From Bact-19 sp038319215 (GTDB taxonomy: Bacteria > Bacteroidota > Bacteroidia > Bacteroidales > ML635J-15), in NCBI GenBank assembly GCA_038319215.1, contig JBBQCZ010000013.1, positions 1 to 46,818 of the forward strand: a stretch of 46,818 nt of DNA, read 5' to 3'. Every line of letters starts with the position of its first letter. Position 1 is the stretch's first letter. Shown one piece after another: positions 1 to 6,103 of the stretch. Position numbers and translations under genes: made by a program. The notes beneath the pieces were generated by a model. The model was not told the origin of the DNA and did not search any database. It saw only the letters and a list, made by a program, of their open reading frames with translations.

Positions 1-1161
1 ACCAAGTTCTATGGTACAGGGGTCTTGTGCAGGTAACCAATCGCTTGTTTCATCAATAGGGGTAATCCAAGTGCTATTAGGTGTTCTTGTTGTTCCATCG
101 TGTTTAAAACCTTGCTTACGATTAAACTGCCAATACCAACCCGCAGAGGCTTCGTCGTTATCAGTAGCTGAACTTGCCTGATCGGTAGCACCAAGATTTT
201 GAGTTATCCAGCATTTACTAGCACCTGAAAGACTTGATGTTACTGTTCCATAGTTTACTGTTTTGTTTACAGGAGCTACTGTACCAGTAGTATGGGTAAT
301 AGCTAGAGTGCCACCACAGGAAAAACATGCGGTTGTGGTAATCACAACATCATCAATCGAAGCGGTACAAGGTGAATTGGAAATTGTCCATCGCAGGGTT
401 GCTGTGCCGGGTACGGCTAAGCCAGTTACGCCTGATGTGTTAGAGCTTGGCGTTGTTACAGTTGCGGTACCCGAAACTACCGACCAGTTTCCTGTGCCTG
501 TTGTGGGTGTATTTCCTGCTAAGGTTGCGGTGGTTGCATCACATGCAGGGTTTATATCAGAGCCTGCTGCTGCGGTGGTGGGAGCTGCGTTTACAGCTAC
601 CGAAGCTGTACTTGCACTTACCGAACCGCAATTATTGCTTGCTGCTAATGTATAAACTCCTGCTCCGGCTGTTGTAATACTTGCTATGGTGGGGCTTTGT
701 GAAGAAGAGGTAAAGCCATTTGGACCTGTCCAACTCCAACCGGTTGCATCTGTTGCTCCCCCGGTTAATGTTAGCGTACTTCCTTCGCAAATCGGGTTAG
801 GGGCGGCGGAAGCTGTTATTCCCGTTGGCACGGTACAACCAATACAACCAAAGGAAACCCATACTGAAGTGTTCGCATTCCACGCCTCAAAGCATTGGGT
901 GGTGGTGTTGTAAATAAGTAAACTCTCGGGTATGGGTGGTGCTATGGCATCACGATCCGCGGTACTAAGCCTTGGTATAAGCAAGCCTTTATCGTTGTTT
1001 GGTGAGCCATCTAAATCAAGCAAGGCTTTATCGTTAGGCGTTGCGCCTGTCGTGCTTATGCCAACATTTTGTGCAAAACTATTGAAAGTTAAAAGTTGAA
1101 AGTTGAAAGTTAAAAGTAAAATTAACAATAACTTTGCTGAAAGGGAAATTTTAAGGTTCAT
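1..1161 (-). CDS. Secreted Ig-like/FISUMP-like surface protein, partial at window edge
   Basis: Open reading frame of 387 codons from ATG at 1161 that runs off the left edge without a stop. Residues 1 to about 31 form a signal peptide ending SFAQ. The following segment (NVGISTTGATPNDKALLDLD) is typical of Bacteroidota cell-surface proteins. A PKD/Ig-like repeat (WSWTGPNGFTSSS, then GVYTLAASNNCG) lies at about residues 125-180. Near the end, CWITQNLGA and the Trp/Asn-rich text after it resemble FISUMP-like extracellular domains. The C-terminus, perhaps with a T9SS sorting domain, is outside the window. Two oddities: the coding GC is clearly higher than in neighbouring genes, and the hydrophobic core of the signal peptide (TFNFQLLTFN) is written in the same AAAGTT-type repeat that fills the upstream intergenic DNA. 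An adhesin-like role is inferred, not shown. Confidence 0.75.
   Translation of the reverse strand, partial: MNLKISLSAKLLLILLLTFNFQLLTFNSFAQNVGISTTGATPNDKALLDLDGSPNNDKGLLIPRLSTADRDAIAPPIPESLLIYNTTTQCFEAWNANTSVWVSFGCIGCTVPTGITASAAPNPICEGSTLTLTGGATDATGWSWTGPNGFTSSSQSPTIASITTAGAGVYTLAASNNCGSVSASTASVAVNAAPTTAAAGSDINPACDATTATLAGNTPTTGTGNWSVVSGTATVTTPSSNTSGVTGLAVPGTATLRWTISNSPCTASIDDVVITTTACFSCGGTLAITHTTGTVAPVNKTVNYGTVTSSLSGASKCWITQNLGATDQASSATDNDEASAGWYWQFNRKQGFKHDGTTRTPNSTWITPIDETSDWLPAQDPCTIELG
1083..1122. repeat. AAAGTT-type simple repeat inside the signal-peptide codons
   Basis: Four to five tandem GAAAGTT/AAAAGTT units lie within the 5' end of the adhesin-like gene and encode part of its signal-peptide core (minus strand, Leu-Leu-Thr-Phe-Asn). 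They are the same units found in the intergenic arrays at 1167-1204, 1410-1568 and 1908-2006. Confidence 0.7.
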
Positions 1162-1166
1162 AATAT

Positions 1167-1204
1167 TTGAGTTTTTAAAGTTGAAAAGTTTGTAAAGTTG
1201 AAAA
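1167..1204. repeat. AAAGTT-rich simple repeat
   Basis: Short array of AAAGTT units with variable 2-4 nt linkers directly upstream of the adhesin-like gene. It abuts the first copy of the long direct repeat that starts at 1205. Confidence 0.7.
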
Positions 1205-1333
1205 GCGATGCGCTGAGCGACTTGTGCTGATCCGCCAACTGGCGGAGAAGTAAGTCGAAGTAAGTCGAAGCGTTAAAAGTGTTTTTGTTTTCAAATTGCT
1301 TAATTAAAATTTGTTTACTGTCATTTATTTGGT
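1205..1333. repeat. Direct repeat copy A (REP-like palindrome plus remnant of a sorting-domain gene end)
   Basis: Near-identical to 2007-2124. It contains the palindrome TCCGCCAACTGGCGGA, a GTCGAAG stretch (present here as a 10-bp tandem duplication absent from copy B), then an AT-rich part. The AT-rich part includes a 26-bp identical run (1300-1325) that in copy B is the 3' coding end of the T9SS cargo gene at 2088-3494. Copy A therefore carries a remnant of such a gene end with no gene attached. The rest of the intergenic stretch, 1334-1409, is AT-rich and shows nothing I can name. Confidence 0.8.
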
Positions 1334-1409
1334 TATAAAAAAACTTTGTTCTCTATATATAATATAATATAATGACGACTCATTTGTAAAAGGGTTTGGT
1401 GATAATTTG

Positions 1410-1568
1410 AGTTGAAAGTTTTTAAAGTTCATAAAGTTGAAAGTTAATAAAGTTAATAAAGTTTTTAAAGTTGAAAGTTAAAAGTTTTTAAAGTTATAAA
1501 GTTATAAAGTTCATAAAGTTCGTAAAGTTCTAAAGTTAAAAGTTAAAAGTTTTATGTTTTTAAAGTTT
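1410..1568. repeat. AAAGTT-rich simple repeat array
   Basis: About twenty AAAGTT units with 1-5 nt linkers (AAAGTTCAT, AAAGTTAAT, AAAGTTGAA and similar). The array runs into the 3' end of the IVP gene, whose last codons (Thr-Leu-Lys-Thr) and stop lie within it. It is not a CRISPR, since linkers are too short and not spacer-like. Confidence 0.85.
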
Positions 1569-1902
1569 TGATTAGACCGGAAAGTATTTTGGGAATTTCC
1601 ATTGTTAGCGGAAAAAGCATATCGAAATCCTTTTCTGATACTTTATTCAATTCTTTTGCTACATAGAGCATTGACCGCACCTCACCGCAAGAGCCTTTAG
1701 CAATATAAAGAAAATGCGAAAATTCCTTATTCCCCTTACGTTCAAAGCCCTCTGCTATATTATTCATTACTGATACTGAAGCTCGTTGTATTTGGTCTCT
1801 AAAACCAAAATCTCGACTTGCAGAAAATAAGGTGTAAACACTTATTGTTAATTCCTTTGCTTTTTGCCATGCGATAATATCCTCAAATCTTTCTATTTTC
1901 AT
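1552..1902 (-). CDS. Four-helix-bundle protein, 23S rRNA intervening-sequence protein (IVP/S23) family
   Basis: 116 residues with the family's hallmark order: FEDIIAWQKAKELT at the N-terminus, FRDQIQRASVSVMNNIAEGF in the middle, and FSHFLYIAKGSCGEVRSML after it. Length and helical character match the S23/IVP four-helix-bundle family. Members occur in 23S rRNA intervening sequences and as free-standing genes; they are distant relatives of the Avd protein of diversity-generating retroelements. Function is unknown; RNA or nucleic-acid binding is a family-level guess. It is not in an rRNA gene here. Both flanks are AAAGTT arrays, and outside those lie two direct repeats of about 120 bp, so gene and repeats may move or duplicate as a unit. 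Confidence 0.9.
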   Translation of the reverse strand: MKIERFEDIIAWQKAKELTISVYTLFSASRDFGFRDQIQRASVSVMNNIAEGFERKGNKEFSHFLYIAKGSCGEVRSMLYVAKELNKVSEKDFDMLFPLTMEIPKILSGLIKTLKT

Positions 1903-1907
1903 AATTT

Positions 1908-2006
1908 AAGTTTTTAAAGTTTGTAAAGTTAAAAAGTTCATAAAGTTCATAAAGTTTGTAAAGTTAAAAAGTTCATAAAGTTCATAAAGTTTGTATAGTT
2001 CGTAAA
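1908..2006. repeat. AAAGTT-rich simple repeat array upstream of the IVP gene
   Basis: AAAGTT units, including a segment of about 34 bp duplicated in tandem (around 1925-1958 and 1959-1992). It sits between the IVP start codon and direct repeat copy B, where a promoter would be expected. Confidence 0.8.
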
Positions 2007-2124
2007 GCGATGCGCTGAGCGACTTGTGCTGATCCGCCAACTGGCGGAGAAGTAAGTCGAAGCGTTAAAAGTGTGTGTTTTTCCAAATTACTTAATTAAA
2101 ATTTGTTTACTGTCATTATTTAGT
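2007..2124. repeat. Direct repeat copy B
   Basis: Second copy of the repeat at 1205-1333, same orientation, 802 bp away. It contains the TCCGCCAACTGGCGGA palindrome and overlaps the last codons and stop of the T9SS cargo gene (2088 onward). It lacks the 10-bp tandem duplication of copy A. The two copies bracket the IVP gene and its AAAGTT arrays. Confidence 0.8.
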
Positions 2125-3494
2125 CCATCTACGGTTTCAATTTTAAAATAATAAACCCCCGCTGCTAATGCTGAAACATTTAGCGAGTACTGATTAAAAC
2201 CTTCTTTTATATATTTATGTTCACGAATAATATTTTTACCCAAAACATTAATAACAAAGATAATAATTTCCCTGTCTTGGGTTGAAAAAATATCATAGTT
2301 AAAGTCATTATGTGCTGGATTGGGATAAATAGAAATAATTTCGATTAAATTATCCTGTAAATTATCTTGGCAGCTTACCTGAATAATGTCGGAATAAGAA
2401 AAGTTTCCATCAAAATCAACTTGTTTCAGGCGATAAAAAACAGTTGAAAGTTCAAAGTTAAACCCTTCGACTCCGCTCAGGACAAGAGTTGAAAGTTCAA
2501 AGTTGAGCCCTTCGACTCCGCTCAGGACAAGAGTTGAAAGTTGGTCGATATAGTTATAATTCAAGAGGCTATTACTATTACCTGCACCATCAATATTTGC
2601 AATTTCAATCCAATTTATTGCATCCTTGCTTTTTTCCAACACAAAATAATCGTTGTTAGTTTCCGAAGCGGTTTGCCAGTGTAAAAACACCTCCGCAATT
2701 CCTTGATGCAGGTTCAGGCTGTTGCATTGAGCTGTAAAGCTAAGTAATTCTATGGGAAGGGGCGAACTATTATCAACAAGTGTCCATGATCGGAAAAAAT
2801 CAGGAGAAGCAGCAGGAACAGAACTAAGCGTATTTGAAGCAGAATTAACAATACCTTGTGGCAGGTAACTCCACCAGCTATTGCTTGTAGAATTAAATCG
2901 TTGGGCACCAAGATTTGTTTCTGAAATTGTATTTGAAGCCATACTCCATTCAGAATCAAGATAAGTAAAATTTAGGCTTGCTGTTGGTTTTGTGGTATAA
3001 TTTATAGCATCAACAATCCAAAACCGGTCTATTACAAAAGCAGAATTATTATCACTATTCGCACTAACCATACTTACCACATCACTTGGCATATCTGATG
3101 CATTATCCCAGGAGCAGCCGTAAGTAGAAAACAAAATACTGCCACTTCCTGTTCCTGCCGTGGAAATGTTTATACTAAACGGTATTTTATTGCCGGGCGA
3201 TTTTGTAAAAGGAATGGTATATGTTCCTGTGGCAGTTCCTATGTTCCATTTGACCATATTAAATTCGCCTTCGGATATTATATTGCCACCTGTACCAAGT
3301 AGGGTAATTGCATTGCTTGCATTATTATCAATTACAAGATTATAAGAATTGTTGAGAACGATATAAACATTATTATTAAACACTAAACGGCTTTGGGCAT
3401 AAGTATTAAATGCTTGAAAAGCAAATAAAATTAAAAATGCAAGCAGGATAGTTCCTTTTTCATATTTAAATATTTTCATATTTTCTTTTTTCAT
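2088..3494 (-). CDS. T9SS type A sorting-domain secreted protein
   Basis: 468 residues. A signal peptide (hydrophobic core LLAFLILFAFQAF, cleavage near TYAQ) is followed by a beta-rich region. A stretch starting LPIELLSFTAQ and a NDYFVLEKSKDAINW module lead to YRLKQVDFDGNFSYSD. The C-terminal domain of about 75 residues starts IISIYPNPAHNDFN and ends in Lys, the pattern of T9SS type A sorting domains (TIGR04183 type). The product is expected to be exported by Sec and then T9SS. Odd feature: between YIDQ and VFYRLKQ a 15-residue segment (LSTLVLSGVEGFNFE type) occurs twice in tandem, encoded by a 45-bp repeat that looks like a palindromic intergenic repeat inserted in frame. Alternative start at Met6. 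Cargo function unknown. Confidence 0.85.
   Translation of the reverse strand: MKKENMKIFKYEKGTILLAFLILFAFQAFNTYAQSRLVFNNNVYIVLNNSYNLVIDNNASNAITLLGTGGNIISEGEFNMVKWNIGTATGTYTIPFTKSPGNKIPFSINISTAGTGSGSILFSTYGCSWDNASDMPSDVVSMVSANSDNNSAFVIDRFWIVDAINYTTKPTASLNFTYLDSEWSMASNTISETNLGAQRFNSTSNSWWSYLPQGIVNSASNTLSSVPAASPDFFRSWTLVDNSSPLPIELLSFTAQCNSLNLHQGIAEVFLHWQTASETNNDYFVLEKSKDAINWIEIANIDGAGNSNSLLNYNYIDQLSTLVLSGVEGLNFELSTLVLSGVEGFNFELSTVFYRLKQVDFDGNFSYSDIIQVSCQDNLQDNLIEIISIYPNPAHNDFNYDIFSTQDREIIIFVINVLGKNIIREHKYIKEGFNQYSLNVSALAAGVYYFKIETVDGLNNDSKQILIK
2443..2542. repeat. 45-bp tandem repeat inserted in frame in the T9SS cargo gene
   Basis: Two 45-bp units (2443-2487 and 2488-2532) differ at only a few positions, and the first 10 bp of a third unit follow. 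Each combines AAAGTT-type sequence with CCTTCGACTCCGCTCAGG. Because 45 is divisible by 3, the frame is kept and each unit adds 15 residues. Confidence 0.9.
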
Positions 3495-3511
3495 TTATAA
3501 TTTGTAATTAT

Positions 3512-4129
3512 TTAGGTGCTAAGATATGAACAAATAGTTATTAATAAAAATATATTTTCGGATTTCTTTGAATTTAATACATCAGTTAGTACTGTTCCAT
3601 TAGGTAAGGTAATTGTTCCTTGAGCATCAGCTTGCATTGTAACTTGTCCATCGTTAATAATCAAATCAAGACCTGATGCAACTAAAGTGCCTGTATATGT
3701 ACACTCAAAATTATCTCCTGCAGTCATTGGAAAGTGAAATAGCATAGCTGAATCTGCATTGTATTGCATAGTCATATCGCCTGTAATTCCTTTTCTTGCA
3801 ATCCATGTTTCGCCAGCTTGCATATAAATAAAGCCTGTGGTACCTTGAGCGCCTTCTGCAATTGTAGATGTTGGGAATAGAGCAGCATCGGCAGTTCCTG
3901 CTGGATCTACATAATAAAAATAAGTAGAACCTGATGACATCATAGCTGAGTAGTCCCATACCTTTGCTGTTACAGGGCCTGTGCCTGCCAATTCAAAACC
4001 AAATGAGTTTCCATTCATGTAACGAATAGTGTCCCCAATTTGTGGAATCTGATTTACGCCTGAAATTGTAACCATTTGAGAGTAAGTAAAAATGCTTGCC
4101 ATAGCAAAAAGTAAAAATAGTAAAGATTT
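3512..4129 (-). pseudogene. Fragment of a secreted beta-rich protein, truncated at both ends
   Basis: Residues after MASIFTYSQ (QMVTISGVNQIPQIGDTIRY and onward) read like the N-terminal module of Bacteroidota secreted proteins. Upstream of the ATG at 4102 the frame stays open and reads K-S-L-L-F-L-L-F-A before that Met, i.e. a signal peptide whose own start codon is missing: reading past 4129 enters the repeat sequence of the neighbouring plus-strand gene. At the other end the frame leaves the protein-like text after TLPNGTVLTDVL and runs through about 20 AT-rich codons to a stop beside the promoter region of the 3494 gene. No sorting domain is present. I read it as a remnant; a protein from the internal ATG would have a crippled signal peptide. 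Confidence 0.65.
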
Positions 4130-5033
4130 TGTAGCAAGTCAGACTTTGACTCCTTCGACAGCTTGGAACGCAGCAGATTGTGATGGTGATGGTGTAACTA
4201 ACGAAGATGAAGTTAATGATGGTACAAATCCAAATAATTCATGTGATTTTGTTGTAGCAAGTCAGACTTTGGCTCCTTCAGCAGTATGGAATGCAGCAGA
4301 CTGTGACGGCGACGGTGTAACCAACGAAGACGAAATTGCTGACGGAACTGATCCGCTTAATCCTTGTGATTACGTATTGGCAAGTCAAACATTAGCAACT
4401 GCAGCAATTTGGAACAATGCAGACTGCGACGGTGATGGCGTTACTAATAGTGATGAAATAACCGATGGGACAGATCCAAATAATCCTTGTGACTTTGTAC
4501 TTGAAAACCAGACAATTACAACCACGGATTTGTGGAATGCTTCGGATTGCGACGGTGACGGCGTAACTAATGGGGATGAAATTACTGATGGTACTGATCC
4601 AAATAATCCTTGCGACTTTGTACTTGAAAATCAGACGATTACAACTACAGATTTATGGAACGATGCCGATTGTGATGGGGACGGAATCTTAAATGGCGAT
4701 GAAATCACAGGTGGCTCAGACCCTCTCGATGCATGTAGTCCAAATCCTTGCGACTTATTTGTGCCAGAAGGATTCTCACCAAACGGCGATGGCGTAAACG
4801 ACCTGTTCGAAATAACTGGAATTCAAAATTACCCAAATAATACAATACTTATATTTAATAGATGGGGTAATAAAGTTTATGAAGCCACTCCTTATGGAAA
4901 CGAATGGAATGGAATATGCAACTTTGGGTTGAGTGTTGGACAAGATGAATTGCCATCAGGAACTTATTTCTATATCATAGATTTAGGTGATAACAGCAAG
5001 GTTATTAAGGGTTATGTTTATTTACAACGATAA
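4092..5033 (+). CDS. Gliding-motility-type C-terminal-domain protein with Ca-binding-like repeats, 5' truncated
   Basis: Five tandem repeats of 40-41 residues (about 123 bp; units begin at 4125, 4245, 4368, 4491, 4614), each with DCDGDGVTNxDE and DGTDPxNPC motifs like thrombospondin type-3 calcium-binding repeats. Then comes a C-terminal domain with FVPEGFSPNGDGVNDLFEI and the IFNRWGNKVYE pattern, i.e. the gliding-motility-associated type B T9SS signal (TIGR04131 type). The N-terminus MLAIAKSKNSK is not a signal peptide: it is merely the antisense of the neighbour's signal peptide. The repeat text starts abruptly at 4125, so the real 5' part is missing and the product as drawn could not be exported. 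Units 4 and 5 are nearly identical, a sign of recent duplication. Confidence 0.75.
   Translation: MLAIAKSKNSKDFVASQTLTPSTAWNAADCDGDGVTNEDEVNDGTNPNNSCDFVVASQTLAPSAVWNAADCDGDGVTNEDEIADGTDPLNPCDYVLASQTLATAAIWNNADCDGDGVTNSDEITDGTDPNNPCDFVLENQTITTTDLWNASDCDGDGVTNGDEITDGTDPNNPCDFVLENQTITTTDLWNDADCDGDGILNGDEITGGSDPLDACSPNPCDLFVPEGFSPNGDGVNDLFEITGIQNYPNNTILIFNRWGNKVYEATPYGNEWNGICNFGLSVGQDELPSGTYFYIIDLGDNSKVIKGYVYLQR
4125..4736 (+). repeat. Five tandem ~123-bp coding repeats
   Basis: Units of 120, 123, 123, 123 and 123 bp encoding Asp-rich DxDGDGVTN motifs. The first lacks one Val codon. The last two share most of their sequence. Confidence 0.9.
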
Positions 5034-5040
5034 AATGAGT

Positions 5041-5075
5041 TTAAGGCGGCAGTTTTGTTGTCGCCTTAACTTTTA
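5041..5075 (+). terminator. Intrinsic terminator after the repeat/CTD gene
   Basis: Stem TTAAGGCGGCA (5041-5051) pairs with TGTCGCCTTAA (5059-5069) with one G-T pair, loop of about 7 nt, followed by CTTTT. It lies 8 bp after the stop codon at 5033. Confidence 0.7.
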
Positions 5076-5081
5076 AAAATT

Positions 5082-5159
5082 ATGAATATGAATTACAAAG
5101 TAATCACAGTTTGTTCCGATTCATCGGAAAATTCAATTAAAATCAATAGATATGAGTAA
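5082..5159 (+). other. Possible 25-codon leader ORF overlapping the porP start
   Basis: ATG at 5082 opens a 25-codon frame (MNMNYKVITVCS and onward) whose TAA stop lies inside the start region of the next gene (ATGAGTAA at 5152-5159). It contains the hairpin TTCCGAT-TC-ATCGGAA (5114-5129). The overlap would allow translational coupling, but nothing besides position supports translation. Confidence 0.25.
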
Positions 5160-6078
5160 AAAATTAATATTACTTTCAGCGGTTTTAATTGCATCTCTTA
5201 GCTTGATGGCTCAACAGGATGCAATGTACACACATTATATGTTTAATACATTATCCGTTAATCCTGGATATGCAGGAAGTCGGGATGCTTTAACTGTAAC
5301 GGGCTTATACAGGCATCAATGGGTATCATTTCCTGGAGCTCCAGTAACACAAACTCTAACTCTGCATACTCCGATAGGAGGCGAATTTGTAGGTTTGGGC
5401 TTATCTGTTGTAAATGATAAAATCGGGCCTACAGCTTCCACAGCTATTTACGGAGATTTTGCTTATCGTTTGAAGATAAACGAAAATGGTCACAAACTAG
5501 CCTTTGGACTTAAAGCCGGAATAAATTTGTTCAATAATAATATGGCATCTTTACAGTTGCAAAATCAGGATGATAACGTATTTACTACTGCAATCCAAAA
5601 TGAAATATTACCCAATTTTGGAGTCGGAATTTATTACAGTGCTCCTAAGTTTTACGTTGGGTTATCTTCTCCAAAATTATTGCAGAATTCTATCCAAGGT
5701 GCAAATAATGCAAATGTTCTTGACGAAAAAAGACATTATTTTCTGATTGCTGGTATGATGTTTAAACTGGACGAGGATTGGGGGCTTAAACCTACAATAT
5801 TAATTAAAGCTGTAAAAGCAGCTCCTGTAGAAGGAGACTTTACTGCTAGTATTTATTATAAAGATAAGCTTTGGCTTGGCATTGGATACCGTACTTTAGC
5901 TGACGTTTCTGTTATGTTAGGTTTCCAGTTTACTGATGCTCTTGCATTGGGATACTCGTTCGACTGGTCAACAACAAATATAACTGGTAGATATAATGCT
6001 GGAAGTCACGAAATAATGCTCAGATATGACCTTATTTATAAAAACCAAGAGAAAATTAAATCGCCAAGATATTTCTAG
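5152..6078 (+). CDS. PorP/SprF family T9SS outer-membrane protein
   Basis: 308 residues. A signal peptide ending LMAQ is followed by QDAMYTHYMFNTLSVNPGYAGSRD, the diagnostic start of PorP/SprF proteins (type IX secretion system membrane protein, TIGR03519 type). The remainder is alternating beta-strand sequence expected of a barrel. Length is normal for the family. It is followed after 25 bp by an OmpA/PD40 protein, the usual sprF-sprE-like or porP-porE-like arrangement. It probably anchors or helps export specific type B CTD cargo; the truncated CTD gene upstream fits the common pairing of a gliding-CTD cargo with its own PorP paralogue. Confidence 0.92.
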   Translation: MSKKLILLSAVLIASLSLMAQQDAMYTHYMFNTLSVNPGYAGSRDALTVTGLYRHQWVSFPGAPVTQTLTLHTPIGGEFVGLGLSVVNDKIGPTASTAIYGDFAYRLKINENGHKLAFGLKAGINLFNNNMASLQLQNQDDNVFTTAIQNEILPNFGVGIYYSAPKFYVGLSSPKLLQNSIQGANNANVLDEKRHYFLIAGMMFKLDEDWGLKPTILIKAVKAAPVEGDFTASIYYKDKLWLGIGYRTLADVSVMLGFQFTDALALGYSFDWSTTNITGRYNAGSHEIMLRYDLIYKNQEKIKSPRYF

Positions 6079-6103
6079 AACCATAAATATATAAAGCATA
6101 ATT

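Noticed and set aside
263..913. Plus-strand ORFs inside the adhesin-like gene
   Set aside because: They are antisense shadows of a GC-rich repetitive coding frame; the minus frame has a signal peptide and domain text.
1410..2006. AAAGTT arrays as a CRISPR array
   Set aside because: Units are 6-9 bp with 1-5 nt linkers; no constant repeat of about 30 bp, no unique spacers and no cas genes.
1205..2124. Diversity-generating retroelement, because IVP proteins are related to Avd
   Set aside because: No reverse transcriptase gene and no template/variable repeat pair with adenine-specific differences; the direct repeats differ by an indel and a few mixed changes.
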